Source: Bacteroidales bacterium (GTDB taxonomy: Bacteria; Bacteroidota; Bacteroidia; Bacteroidales; VadinHA17). From it: a DNA stretch of 53,383 nucleotides. A program made the position numbers and the translations under genes. Each line of letters starts with the position of its first letter. The first letter of the stretch is position 1. Location of the stretch: positions 1 through 53,383 of the forward strand of contig SLNP01000045.1 of assembly GCA_007132995.1 (NCBI GenBank). The letters run 5' to 3'. A model generated the notes under the pieces. That model ran no database searches. It saw only the letters and a program-made list of their open reading frames with translations, and was not told the DNA's origin. This document shows, piece after piece, positions 17,191 through 27,000 of the stretch.

Positions 17191-17730
17191 TTACAGCTCT
17201 TCAAGGCCATCGGCAATATCGGCAACCAGTCGCTGTTGCGCACTATCTACCTGAGCGATCACCTCCTCATGAACAGGCACGGCAAAGGTTTTACCATCGG
17301 CTCTCCTGACAGTCAGAATCCACTGATTCACATTCTCAACCATCTCTGTTATTAGCCCCCTCTCTCTTCCCAGGGTGTCATAAAGAGTGTATCCGCAAAA
17401 GGCTCCGGGTTCAATATCCACACCATCTCCATCGCCCTCTTCCGGAATGAAGTTCGAGTCGGCCAGCACACTGCAACCGGTAAAACCGGCAACCTTTTCA
17501 GAACTGCCATATCCGTCAAAAGAGACCAGTAGTCTGTTATCGGCGGTAAGCCTTGCCCCCGCCACCATAAAAGGAACCGCCCTCCCCTCAACAAGAAGGA
17601 AGAGCGATTCTATCTCCTCTATACTCTCAGGCAGCGGAGCAGTTAAACGGACAACCAGTTCTCCCTGATATCCGTGGGTCTTTACCGCCTTACCTATTAC
17701 AGTTAGTCCTCTATCCATTTCAGAGGGCAT
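17191..17730 (-). CDS. rimM: Ribosome maturation factor RimM
   Basis: 179 residues from ATG 17730; an ATG at 17718 (four residues shorter) begins directly at the conserved domain and is an equally good start. The N-terminal RimM domain has VIGKAVKTHGYQGELVVRL, and the C-terminal PRC-barrel has CGYTLYD near 113-119 and FAVPVHEEVIAQVD near 150-163. RimM binds S19 and helps 30S head maturation. It follows rpsP by 14 bp, the classical rpsP-rimM arrangement without trmD/rplS after it in this window. Confidence 0.93.
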   Translation of the reverse strand: MPSEMDRGLTVIGKAVKTHGYQGELVVRLTAPLPESIEEIESLFLLVEGRAVPFMVAGARLTADNRLLVSFDGYGSSEKVAGFTGCSVLADSNFIPEEGDGDGVDIEPGAFCGYTLYDTLGRERGLITEMVENVNQWILTVRRADGKTFAVPVHEEVIAQVDSAQQRLVADIADGLEEL

Positions 17731-17744
17731 TTCAGAGGCAGGTA

Positions 17745-18608
17745 TCAGGAAGCGGGCTTCTCTTCGTCACCGTCACCGGTGTTATCGGCCGCATCGGCGC
17801 CCTTCTCCTCTTTGGGCTCAGCATCTGCACCCTTCTCCTCTTTGGCTTTTGCTTCAGAATCGGCTTCAGCCTCTCCGGCCTCCTCACTGGCGGGCTCAGC
17901 CTTCGCCTCTGATGCAGGCTCTTCCGGTGTTGGCTCTGTAGCAGACTCCTCTGGCGAAGGTTCCGCTTTGGGCTCCTCTTTGGGAGCTTCTGCTGCGGTT
18001 GTCTCTGCGCTCTCTTCAGCCGGTTCTGCCGCCGGGGCTTCATCTGCCGGAGCTTCTGCAGCAGGCTCATCTTTGGGAGCCTCTGTCGCGGTTGTCTCTG
18101 CGCTCTCTTCAGCCGGTTCTGCTGCAGCGGCTGCCTCCTCTTCGGCAAGCTCTGCGTTCCTCTTTGCGATTTCAGCAGCGCGGGTGTCGCTTATAAGCTT
18201 CTCCGCATCAATCCTCTCCCGCCTGCTCTGCTCTTCCGCTGACTGTATTGAGGCCCTTTTGCCATCTATCCTCTTCTGCTTGTCAGCCATCCATTCATTA
18301 AACCTTCTCTCGGCCTCAGCCTCATCGAAGGCACCCTTTTTCACACCCTCTAAAAGATGTTTTTTCAGCATTACGCCCTTGTACGACAGAATCGCACGGC
18401 ATGTGTCTGTAGGTTGCGCACCTTTCTGCAGCCATTCCAGCGACCTGTCGAAATCTAGTTCGATGGTTGCCGGGTTACTGTTCGGATCATACAATCCGAG
18501 CCTTTCAATGAATCTGCCATCCCGTGGCGACCTGCTGTCTGCTACCACAATGTGGTAGAAGGCCAACTTCTTCCGGCCTTTTCTGGCCAATCTGATCTTA
18601 ACTGCCAT
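17745..18608 (-). CDS. rpsP: 30S ribosomal protein S16 with a long acidic C-terminal extension
   Basis: 287 residues. The S16 core is residues 1-90: [20 protein letters not shown], then [20 protein letters not shown]16 is normally about 80-90 residues, with moderately longer forms in Bacteroidota. Here a charged helical region (about 95-155) is followed by about 130 residues of almost only Ala, Glu, Pro, Ser, Lys and Asp, predicted to be disordered and strongly acidic. The tail has an internal duplication: [13 protein letters not shown] at 162-174 and again at 193-205. The tail stays in frame to the stop just before rimM, so it is a real extension. Its role is unknown. Confidence 0.95.
   Translation of the reverse strand: MAVKIRLARKGRKKLAFYHIVVADSRSPRDGRFIERLGLYDPNSNPATIELDFDRSLEWLQKGAQPTDTCRAILSYKGVMLKKHLLEGVKKGAFDEAEAERRFNEWMADKQKRIDGKRASIQSAEEQSRRERIDAEKLISDTRAAEIAKRNAELAEEEAAAAAEPAEESAETTATEAPKDEPAAEAPADEAPAAEPAEESAETTAAEAPKEEPKAEPSPEESATEPTPEEPASEAKAEPASEEAGEAEADSEAKAKEEKGADAEPKEEKGADAADNTGDGDEEKPAS
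17995..18122. repeat. 35-bp direct repeat inside the rpsP tail
   Basis: An identical 35-bp segment occurs at 17995-18029 and 18088-18122, 93 bp (31 codons) apart, so the duplication preserves the frame. It encodes the repeated [12 protein letters not shown] peptide of the S16 tail. Exact DNA identity suggests recent duplication or gene conversion. Confidence 0.85.
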
Positions 18609-18661
18609 TAATCTCTACGCTAATTAATTAAACCTACTATTATAAATAATTTTTAAGCCTG

Positions 18662-18693
18662 CAAATATATGGCTTTTACTTCTATATGACAAA
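18662..18693 (-). promoter_or_regulatory. rpsP promoter: TTTG, 20-base spacer, TATATTTG
   Basis: On the minus strand TTTG (18693-18690) is followed after exactly 20 bases by TATATTTG (18669-18662), the full Bacteroidota -33/-7 layout. The start of transcription would be near 18655, giving a leader of about 45 bases before the rpsP ATG. This is the best promoter match in the window and suits a highly expressed ribosomal operon. Confidence 0.7.
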
Positions 18694-18918
18694 CCCTGAA
18701 GCAAGAAAAGGGAGTCCGACCCATCAATATGAGCTCTGCCCTCTTCCCGGTGGTGCAACCAGTGATATAACCGCTCAACAGGTATGCACCCTGCCCCGGC
18801 TCTCCGGGCCTGCGCTCCGGTCAGCTACCTCATGGCCAACTGAAGGGTTGAGAGCCGGCAGGTACATTGCACCCCGGCCTGCCCACCTTACAGAGCCGCG
18901 TTCTCAAAGTAAGGTAAA
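18694..18918. other. Non-coding spacer between rpsP promoter and SusCD terminator
   Basis: About 225 bp with no convincing gene; a 90-codon plus-strand frame (18686-18958) has no recognisable protein. There are short inverted segments such as CCCGG-CTCT-CCGGG near 18800, and GGTGCA/TGCACC near 18752-18790. No known riboswitch was recognised. Confidence 0.4.
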
Positions 18919-18920
18919 GA

Positions 18921-18951
18921 GAGGGGGGCAGCCCTACAGACCGCCCCCCTC
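18921..18951 (-). terminator. Putative terminator of the SusC-SusD operon
   Basis: On the minus strand GAGGGGGGC, a 13-base loop and GCCCCCCTC form a 9-bp GC-rich stem starting 33 bp after the SusD stop, followed by a modest T-rich stretch (TCTTTACC). The weak T-run lowers certainty. Confidence 0.6.
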
Positions 18952-18983
18952 ATCTTAAAGCGCAAGCAGATTATGGTGATCTC

Positions 18984-20591
18984 TTAGTACCCGGGGTTCT
19001 GATCGCCCTCGTTTATAAGCGGATTGGCATCTATCTCTGCCTCAGGTATTGGCCATATCATCTTGTTGTCGAATGCCGGCAATGACATCACATTAGACCA
19101 GTTGGGGCCCTGTATGTCGGGGCGCTCAAGGGGCAGGCCAAGTCTCAGAATGTCAAGCATCCTGAATCCCTCTCCTACCAGCTCCTTGCGCCTCTCAAGA
19201 AGAACCTCCTCGATAAGGTCATCGCCCACATTTGTAGACTGTACTGCCGAAGGCTGTGCCCTCTGCTGAATCTGGAAAAGAGTCTCCTGCGCGGCTGTGG
19301 CACCACCGCCTTCTCCCCGTGCTTCACACTCTGCCTTTATAAGGAGCAGTTCAGATGTGCGCATCACAGTGGGTCTTGCCAGCCCTACCGAACCGGGGCT
19401 TACACCCGGAGAGGCATTCATGCGGGGAAACTTGGCATATATCGAGTAGTGTCCCGGCCTGTAGTTAAGTGCCCAGAAATCGGCCGGATCGTATGAGCCG
19501 TCATCAAAGAAGTCCATCACCTCGTTGCGCCCCAGCGTAAAGGCACCATCCCAGCTGTAGGTGATAAACATATCATCTCCGAAGAACTCGTTCACATCCT
19601 CGTTGTTGATGTTGTAAAAGAGGAAGGGGATAAACCAGTTCAGCCTCACATCATCGTCGGCATATGTATCGAAAAGCTCTTTGGTAACAAAGAGGTTTCC
19701 GTACCCCTCAGGATGCTCATAAAATGAGCTCATGGCCTGATATATGGGGTAATCGTCACTATTAAATGGCACAACAAATACGGACTCTGTATTGTCATGC
19801 GAGAAGCCTCTGATGTAATCGGCTCCGGTAGATAGCGGAGGGGCATCGGCAAGCGCGGCAACAACATAGTCATAGGCATCTCCGTACTCCCCCTTCTGCA
19901 GGGCGACTCTGGCTGAGAGCCCATAGGCATAGCATCTGGTAAATCTGATTCTTGCCGACTGATTGTTCTGCGGAACGGCATGCTGCCTGGCAAACTCCAG
20001 ATCGGCCTCTATCAGATCATACACATCCTGCACAGTGGCCCTGTCGGCAGGTGCATCCGGGTCATTAACGGTATATATTGGCACCCCCGGACTCTGAGGC
20101 CCGCCCGCCTTGGTGTAGGGCGCCGCATAGAGGGTAACCAGGCTGAAGTATGACTGCGCTCTCATTATATGCAGCTCGGCCATATACTCGTTAAGGGCAT
20201 CTCCCTCAAAAGGGAGGTCGGCGTTCAGTGCGGCATTGACATTGCCGATTACGCCGTAAAGACGGTCCCAGAATCCCCTGGGACCTCTTACATCTGTTAG
20301 CTGAGCATTCCAGGTATACTGGAATGTTGGCACAAACCAGTTCCAGTTCCAGTGCTGGGAAAGGAATACATCATCGCCACGAAGGTCGTTGGCTATCTGA
20401 AGCCAGCCCCCCAGAAGCCTGCTGCCGGCAATAAGATCGTACATCCCGTAGAGTACAGCCATGGCGTTCTCAATAGAATCAAAGGCCTGGCTCTCATCTA
20501 TCTCTGTGGTAGGGTACCTGTCAAGAAACTCATCCCTGCACCCTCCGAGAATAATTCCGGCAATGAATATCGCAAATATTATCTTTTTCAT
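18984..20591 (-). CDS. SusD/RagB family nutrient-binding outer-membrane lipoprotein
   Basis: 535 residues. The N-terminal signal ends in a lipobox (IAGIILGGC, Cys 18), followed by the SusD-type start DEFLDRYPTTEIDESQAF. TPR-like helices come next (MAELHIMRAQSYFSLVTLYA) and the C-terminus has the usual VLLERRKELVGEGFRMLDIL block and an IPEAEIDANP ending. SusD proteins sit on the cell surface as a lid on the SusC transporter and help capture a glycan or peptide. It is 19 bp downstream of susC. No glycosidase, peptidase, or regulator gene adjoins the pair, so the ligand cannot be inferred. Confidence 0.95.
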   Translation of the reverse strand: MKKIIFAIFIAGIILGGCRDEFLDRYPTTEIDESQAFDSIENAMAVLYGMYDLIAGSRLLGGWLQIANDLRGDDVFLSQHWNWNWFVPTFQYTWNAQLTDVRGPRGFWDRLYGVIGNVNAALNADLPFEGDALNEYMAELHIMRAQSYFSLVTLYAAPYTKAGGPQSPGVPIYTVNDPDAPADRATVQDVYDLIEADLEFARQHAVPQNNQSARIRFTRCYAYGLSARVALQKGEYGDAYDYVVAALADAPPLSTGADYIRGFSHDNTESVFVVPFNSDDYPIYQAMSSFYEHPEGYGNLFVTKELFDTYADDDVRLNWFIPFLFYNINNEDVNEFFGDDMFITYSWDGAFTLGRNEVMDFFDDGSYDPADFWALNYRPGHYSIYAKFPRMNASPGVSPGSVGLARPTVMRTSELLLIKAECEARGEGGGATAAQETLFQIQQRAQPSAVQSTNVGDDLIEEVLLERRKELVGEGFRMLDILRLGLPLERPDIQGPNWSNVMSLPAFDNKMIWPIPEAEIDANPLINEGDQNPGY

Positions 20592-20610
20592 ATCAATAAA
20601 TGTTTACCGG

Positions 20611-23600
20611 TTAAAAAGTTACATTAAGACCAAAGGTAAATGTCCTTACATTGGGAACCAGAGTGGTATTGGTGGTTCCGCCCAGACCCTGCTCGGGGTC
20701 ATGGCCCGCATACCTTGTCAGAACAAACAGGTTGTCGGCATTTACAAAGACATTCGCACTGCTGAGACCGACACTCCTTACCCAGTCAACCGGCAGATTG
20801 TAGTTGAGGTTTACATTCCTCATACGGAGGTATGATCCATCTTCCAGGAATCTGCTCGATGTTGCGTTCGACTGTGTGTTGTTACCATAAACAAATCTTG
20901 GCACATCGGTGTCATCGCCCGGCTCCTGCCATGAGTTGAGCACCTCCTTGTTAAGTTGGTGTCCATAGCGCGAGCCGTCATTCATGGTCTGCTGCATAAG
21001 GCTGTTGTATACCTTCCCTCCGAGGCTCCAGTAGAGCTGAAACGAGAAGTTGAGGTTCCTGTGTATTATAAATGAGTTGGTGAGCCCCCCGTAAAGAGTG
21101 GGAAGCGACTCGCCCAGCTCATATCTGGTGGCGTCAGAGTAATCTGTAGTGGTCTCGCGCTCACCTGTAGGATCACCCTCGGCATCAACAATATCCATAT
21201 ACCACATAGCCTCACCGGTGTCGGGATCTACCCCCGCATACTCTCTCATATACCACACATAGAGGCTGTTTCCTACTGCCCACCTCTTTGCGCCGGCGGT
21301 AATGATCTCATCCTGCGAAAGGGCGGTTATCTGATTGCGGTACTTGGATATATTGAAGTCGGTAAGCCAGACAAAATTGGGAAGATCGAGGTTGGTGGTG
21401 TGCAGTTCAAGCTCAACCCCCCTGTTGTTAAGGCCGCCCACATTCGATAAAATACTGGTAAATCCGGTAGAAGGGGCAATAGGCATATTCTGCAGAAGAT
21501 CAACGGTGTTCCTGTCAAAGAACTCTACGCTACCCCTCAGGAAGCGGAAGAGGGTGAAATCGACGCCGACATTAAGCACCTCATTTCTCTCCCATCTCAA
21601 CCGCGGGTTACCCAGCCTGCTGGCCACCATGCCCACATTGTAGTCATAATTGTTCACCCCAATGGTATAGACAGGGAGGAACGCGTAGGGGGGTACCGCC
21701 TGGTTTCCGTTAATACCATAACTGGCCCTGAGACGAAGATCGTTTATCCACCCCACTCCTGCAAGGAAGTCCTCCTGATTAATACGCCAGGCGGCACTGG
21801 CAGACCAGAAGTTTGCCCATCTGTTCTCGGGTCCGAACCTCGAAGATCCGTCCCTGCGAAACGATGCTGAGATGTAGTACCTGTCAAAGGCGCTGTAGTT
21901 AAGCCTGCTGAAGTATGAGATCATAGACCTCTCTTCTGTTGAGGAGCTGATATTGAAAGGCTCGGCAGCGAGTGAAAGCTCTTCAGAGAAGGGTATATCA
22001 AAACCCCTTCCCGAGGCCAGCATATCTTTGGTAATCGCGTACTCGGTCTCATATCCCCCCAGCAGCGAGAAGTTGCTCGATCCAACATTGAAATCATAAG
22101 TCGCCGTGGTTGAGGTCATAATTCTCCTCATGTCTTCGCTGAACTTGTCAGAGCTGCCTCCGTACGCCTTCCCATCTCCGTGGTAGGGGTTACGGAAAAA
22201 CTCATCATGATAGTTGAAGAACCTGCCGCTTACCTTGCTGTCAAATACAAGGTTATCAAGAGGCCTTACATTAACATTGAAGGTACTGAAGAGAGAGGTT
22301 GATCTGTTGGCTCTGGGGTCCATCTCATCCTGTGCAACCGGATTATAGTCCATACTAACCAGATTAGACCAGTTCCAGAGCGGCCTTCCGTCAACCCCTA
22401 TAACCGGCTCAAAGTTCTCATCGAGCTCGTAGAGGGGAACATTGTTGGGATAGGTGTATGCTGCATAGCCGGTACCCGATCCGTTGGTGATATCCTTTAC
22501 AGTGTTGCCCTGCTGATAGTTAAGGGTTGTGGTAAAGCCGACAGTAATAAAGTCGGTTGCCCTGGTACTGATATTCATATAGCCCATCACCCTCTGCATC
22601 TCATCGGGCATTGTTATGGCCTCGGTCTCGAAATAGGTGCCTGAGAAATAGAAGTTGGTGTTCCCTTCACCGCCCGAGGCGGTTAGTGTATGCTCGCTGG
22701 TAACACCTGTTCTGTGTGCCAGATCGAACCAGCTCTGATCGAGCATCAGGGTGGCCTCAGGCCTGATATTACCCTGATTATCGAAAGGCTGTGCAATATC
22801 GAACGGGTTTCTCCCGGCCAGAGGTACTATATTATCGTGGGCATACTGTGCCGGATTGGCCATACCCTGATCGGTGGCCCAGTTGTAGATACCCTCCCAT
22901 GACTTCTGGTAGAACTCGGCCGCGTTCAACATCTCAAACTTGTTGGTGGTACGGGTTGAGTAGCTCTGTTTGGCAATATAGCTGAAGTTTGTTCTTCCCT
23001 CCTGCCCCCTCTTGGTGGTTACAAGGATAACACCGTTGGCGGCCCTTGATCCGTATAGAGAGGCAGAGGTAGCATCTTTCAGTACCGTAATGGACTCAAT
23101 ATCGTTGACATTGGGCACCTGTGCATCGACTACTCCATCTACAACCCACAAGGGGCTGGCATCGGCTGTAATTGAGCCAACACCCCTTATCCGTATAACC
23201 GGTTCGGCCCCGGATGCACCGGAAGCATTAACAACCTGGACCCCGGGGGCGCTCGCCTGCAGGGCCCTGCTCACAGATACAGTGGGCGATCTGGAAAGGG
23301 TTTCGGAGCGCACAACCGAGGCCGACCCGGTGTAGGTTTCACGCCGGGTTGTACCGTAGGCAATCACAATTACCTCGTCAAGACCGAGATAATCGGGCTC
23401 CATCTCAACATCGTAGACATCATCGGCGCCAACGGTTATCTCAACCTCACGGCGGCCGACATACCTGAAGGTCAGCACCTCTCCTACTCCTACCCTGATA
23501 GAGTACCGGCCCTCAAGATTGGTGGCCACACCTGTCAGGGTGCCCTTTATCTGAACAGTAGCTCCAACAATGGGCATACCATCTTCGGAAAAGGTGACCG

Positions 23601-23682
23601 TCCCCGTAACGACCTTCTGCTGAGCTTCTGCAGCCAGCACAAAGCCGATAAACACAAAGACTAACAACAGTAGTTTTCTCAT
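20611..23682 (-). CDS. SusC/RagA family TonB-dependent outer-membrane transporter
   Basis: 1023 residues. A signal peptide (about 1-20) is followed by a carboxypeptidase-D-like beta domain (about 22-98: VTGTVTFSEDGMPIVGATV ... NLEGRYSI). A TonB-box-like segment follows (VIVIAYGTTRRETYTG), then the plug with SGASGAEPVIRIRGVGS and the SusC signature DASPLWVVDGV, and a long beta-barrel ending in an aromatic residue (FTFGLNVTF). It imports a bulky substrate across the outer membrane, powered by TonB, with the SusD encoded just downstream. There is no N-terminal STN domain, so it probably does not signal to an anti-sigma factor. Confidence 0.96.
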   Translation of the reverse strand: MRKLLLLVFVFIGFVLAAEAQQKVVTGTVTFSEDGMPIVGATVQIKGTLTGVATNLEGRYSIRVGVGEVLTFRYVGRREVEITVGADDVYDVEMEPDYLGLDEVIVIAYGTTRRETYTGSASVVRSETLSRSPTVSVSRALQASAPGVQVVNASGASGAEPVIRIRGVGSITADASPLWVVDGVVDAQVPNVNDIESITVLKDATSASLYGSRAANGVILVTTKRGQEGRTNFSYIAKQSYSTRTTNKFEMLNAAEFYQKSWEGIYNWATDQGMANPAQYAHDNIVPLAGRNPFDIAQPFDNQGNIRPEATLMLDQSWFDLAHRTGVTSEHTLTASGGEGNTNFYFSGTYFETEAITMPDEMQRVMGYMNISTRATDFITVGFTTTLNYQQGNTVKDITNGSGTGYAAYTYPNNVPLYELDENFEPVIGVDGRPLWNWSNLVSMDYNPVAQDEMDPRANRSTSLFSTFNVNVRPLDNLVFDSKVSGRFFNYHDEFFRNPYHGDGKAYGGSSDKFSEDMRRIMTSTTATYDFNVGSSNFSLLGGYETEYAITKDMLASGRGFDIPFSEELSLAAEPFNISSSTEERSMISYFSRLNYSAFDRYYISASFRRDGSSRFGPENRWANFWSASAAWRINQEDFLAGVGWINDLRLRASYGINGNQAVPPYAFLPVYTIGVNNYDYNVGMVASRLGNPRLRWERNEVLNVGVDFTLFRFLRGSVEFFDRNTVDLLQNMPIAPSTGFTSILSNVGGLNNRGVELELHTTNLDLPNFVWLTDFNISKYRNQITALSQDEIITAGAKRWAVGNSLYVWYMREYAGVDPDTGEAMWYMDIVDAEGDPTGERETTTDYSDATRYELGESLPTLYGGLTNSFIIHRNLNFSFQLYWSLGGKVYNSLMQQTMNDGSRYGHQLNKEVLNSWQEPGDDTDVPRFVYGNNTQSNATSSRFLEDGSYLRMRNVNLNYNLPVDWVRSVGLSSANVFVNADNLFVLTRYAGHDPEQGLGGTTNTTLVPNVRTFTFGLNVTF

Positions 23683-23835
23683 AACTTTTGTGGTTTAGGT
23701 TAATGAAATAAATGATACACTACATAGCAACAAGCTTTAAAAATGCTCAATATTAACCGGCAGGGGAATCATCCTCTGCAGATAAAACCGCTGTCTGAGC
23801 AACCGGACAACCCGGCCACTTCTATATTAATATTC

Positions 23836-23843
23836 CAAATATA
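23836..23843 (-). promoter_or_regulatory. Possible susC -7 element (TATATTTG)
   Basis: TATATTTG on the minus strand, about 155 bp before the susC ATG. No TTG lies at the usual -33 distance. A long leader of roughly 145 bases is implied. Confidence 0.35.
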
Positions 23844-23938
23844 AAATAATTTTTGTCATTTGCACTATCTTTTTGGAAAAAAAACATGTTTTGTTCGACT
23901 ATTTCTTCACAAGTAATTCACAACGGGCATACGCTCCC

Positions 23939-23956
23939 TATTTTTGGCTATTTTTG
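23939..23956 (+). promoter_or_regulatory. Tandem -7 elements before dnaE (TATTTTTG twice)
   Basis: TATTTTTG occurs at 23939-23946 and again at 23949-23956, 10 bp apart, 48-65 bp before the dnaE ATG. Both fit TAnnTTTG and would give two start sites one helical turn apart. No -33 TTG was found. Confidence 0.45.
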
Positions 23957-24003
23957 TCTCTGGTCGCAGATATACCCGCCGGCCTCCCCTTAAGGCACAA
24001 GAC

Positions 24004-27000
24004 ATGGCTAATTTCGCTCATCTGCATGTACACACACAGTACTCCATCCTTGATGGTGCCGCCGGCATTGTGCCTCTTGTAAGCCGGGCCGGCGAATTGG
24101 GAATGAAGGCTCTTGCTATCACCGACCATGGCAATATGTTCGGGGTAAAAGAGTTCCATTCAGTGGCCACCGCGGCAGGTATTAAACCGATAATTGGCTG
24201 TGAGGTTTATGTAGCAAGCCGGTCAGCCACCGATAAAAGCGAGAAGGAAGATCGTGCCGGAAGCCATCTTATACTTCTTGCAAAAGATATCAACGGTTAC
24301 CATAACCTCACCAGGCTTGTATCTGCCGCCTACAGTGAAGGTTTTTACTACAAGCCGAGAACCGACAGGGAGATGCTCAGAAGGTATAGCGAGGGGTTAA
24401 TAGCTACATCTGCATGCATAGCCAACGACATTGCCGTTGAGGTGATCAACAACAATATGGCCGGGGCAGAGAAGGCACTTCTCTCCTACCTCGATATCTT
24501 CGGAGACCGTTTCTACCTGGAAATACAGAGACATCAGACCAATGACCCAAAGTCAGACAGAGAGATACACCCCCTTCAGGAGAGGGTTATTGCCGGGTAC
24601 AGGGAGCTGGCCTCCAGGCATAATGTAAAGATAGTTGCCACCAATGATGTACACTTCATAAAGGAGGAGGATGCCGAGGCCCACGATGTTCTTATATGCA
24701 TAAACACAGCAAGTGACTATGACGATCCTGACAGGCTTCGCTACTCGCGAAAAGAGTATCTGAGAAGTGAGCAGGAGATGCGTGGGCTTTTCAGCGATAT
24801 ACCAGAAGCCATCGACAATATTGGAGAGATAGTCGATGCCATTGAGGAGTACCCCCTCAGCCACAAACCCATAATGCCCCTTTTCATTATACCCGACAGG
24901 TTTGAGAGTCAGAATGACTATCTCAGGCACTTAACATATGAGGGGGCGGCTGATAGGTGGGGTGAGATAACCAATGCGATCAGGCAGAGGCTCGATTTTG
25001 AGCTCGAGACAATCGCATCTATGGGGTTCCCCGACTACTTCCTTATAATATGGGATCTTCTCAAAGAGGCACGGGAAATGAATGTGTCGGTAGGCCCCGG
25101 CCGGGGTTCGGCTGCAGGGTCTGCGGTTGCCTATTCACTTAAGATAACCGATATTGATCCGATAAGGTACGGGCTTCTCTTTGAGCGCTTCCTCAATCCC
25201 GACCGGATATCGATGCCCGACATAGATATTGATTTCGATGAAGATGGCCGTGAAGAGGTCATGAGGTATGTCGTGAACAAGTATGGGCAGGATAAAGTGG
25301 CACACATCATAACCTTCGGAACCATGGCCTCGAAGATGGCTATAAGGGATGTGGCCCGGGTAAAGAAGCTGCCACTCTCTGATGCCGACAGACTCGCGAA
25401 GATGGTGCCGGAGAGGCCTAAGATAACCCTTGATCAGGCCTGCAGGGAGTCGCCCGACCTTGACAAGGAGAGGAAATCGGGCGAGGGTATCATTCCGGAG
25501 GTACTTGAGCTTGCCCGGTCTCTTGAGGGGTCGGTAAGGCAGACCGGGGTGCATGCATGCGGAGTAATAATAGGCCGCGACAGGCTAGATGAACACATCC
25601 CTGTCTGTACATCTAAAGAGACCGATCTCTTTGTAACGCAATACGATGGATCTCATGTAGAGGATGTAGGGCTACTGAAGATGGATTTTCTCGGCCTCAA
25701 AACCCTCTCTATAATAAAAGATGCTCTTATAAATATAGAGAAGAGCAGAGGTGACCAGATAGACCTCTCTCAGCTCGGGCTAGCAGACAGAAAGACCTTT
25801 GAGCTCTTTTCAAGGGGAGAGACAACAGGGCTGTTTCAGTTTGAGTCTTCCGGCATGAAGAGATATCTTAGGGAGCTCAAGCCCAACAGGTTTGAAGATC
25901 TAATCGCCATGAATGCCCTCTACAGGCCCGGTCCTATGGAGTATATTCCGAAGTTCATCAGGCGTAAGCACGGTCTGGAGTCTATCGATTATGAGCTGCC
26001 CGTTATGGAGCAGTATCTCAATGACACCTACGGAATTACCGTCTATCAGGAGCAGGTGATGCTACTCTCACAAGAACTGGCAAACTTCACCAAGGGAGAA
26101 GCCGACTCGCTTCGCAAGGCCATGGGGAAAAAGATCCGTAACCTTATGGAGCAGATGAAGGTGAAGTTTCTGGAGGGGTGTCAGAAGAACGGTCATTCGC
26201 CCGTTATAGCCGATAAGATATGGAGCGACTGGGAAGCCTTTGCCGAATACGCTTTCAACAAGTCACACTCAACCTGTTACGCACTCATAGCATACCACAC
26301 CGGTTTTCTTAAGGCCAACTATCCGGCAGAGTATATGGCCGCCGTGCTCAGCCGTAACCTCAATGATATAAAGAAGATAACCCTCTTCATGGATGAGACC
26401 CGCCGAATGGGAATTGAAGTGCTGGGGCCCCACATAAACGAGAGCGATATGCTGTTCACCGTGAACAGTGAGGGAAACATCAGGTTCGGGCTGGGAGCAA
26501 TCAAGGGAGTGGGTAGCGGAGCGGCAGCTCATCTTATTGAGGAGAGAAGAGAGAACGGACCCTTTACAACAATATATGATTTTGTTGAGAGGGTAAACCT
26601 CAACACCCTTAACAAGAAAACGGTAGAGGCCATGGCCATAGCGGGAGTATTTGACTGCTTCCCGGAGATAAGCAGGGCTCAGTACTTCGCCACCGATAAC
26701 AGAGGTGCTACCTTTATTGAGAACCTTATAAGATTTGGCAACAATGTGAAGGGGTTGAAGGGTACAACGCAGCAGTCTCTATTCGGCGAAGATGAAGGTT
26801 TTGCAATAGTGCACCCCGATCCTCCCGAGGTTCCGGACTGGTCTAAACTTGACAAGCTCAACCGGGAGAAGGAGGTTATCGGTATCTACCTCTCAGCCCA
26901 CCCTCTCGATGACTTCAGACTCGAGATATCTGCGTTCACCAACACAACCCTGGCAAGGCTGCAGGAGCTGGAGAACTTCACCGGCAAAGAGGTCTCTGTT

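Larger units (their letters stand above)
23683..24003. other. Divergent intergenic region between susC and dnaE
   Basis: 321 bp, AT-rich near its middle. It holds a minus-strand TATATTTG for susC and two plus-strand TATTTTTG elements for dnaE, listed separately. No ORF or further structure was recognised. Confidence 0.5.

Noticed and set aside
17779..18558. Ser/Ala-rich 259-codon plus-strand frame
   Set aside because: It is the antisense of the rpsP tail; its low complexity follows from the repeated Ala/Glu codons on the other strand.
18694..18918. Cobalamin or TPP riboswitch in the rpsP-susD spacer
   Set aside because: No B12-box or thi-box sequence was found, and the position is downstream of SusD rather than upstream of a transporter.
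18686..18958. 90-codon plus-strand frame in the rpsP-susD spacer
   Set aside because: No recognisable motif, and its 3' end includes the putative SusCD terminator hairpin.
18984..23682. Polysaccharide utilisation locus
   Set aside because: SusC and SusD are present but no carbohydrate-active enzyme or dedicated regulator adjoins them.
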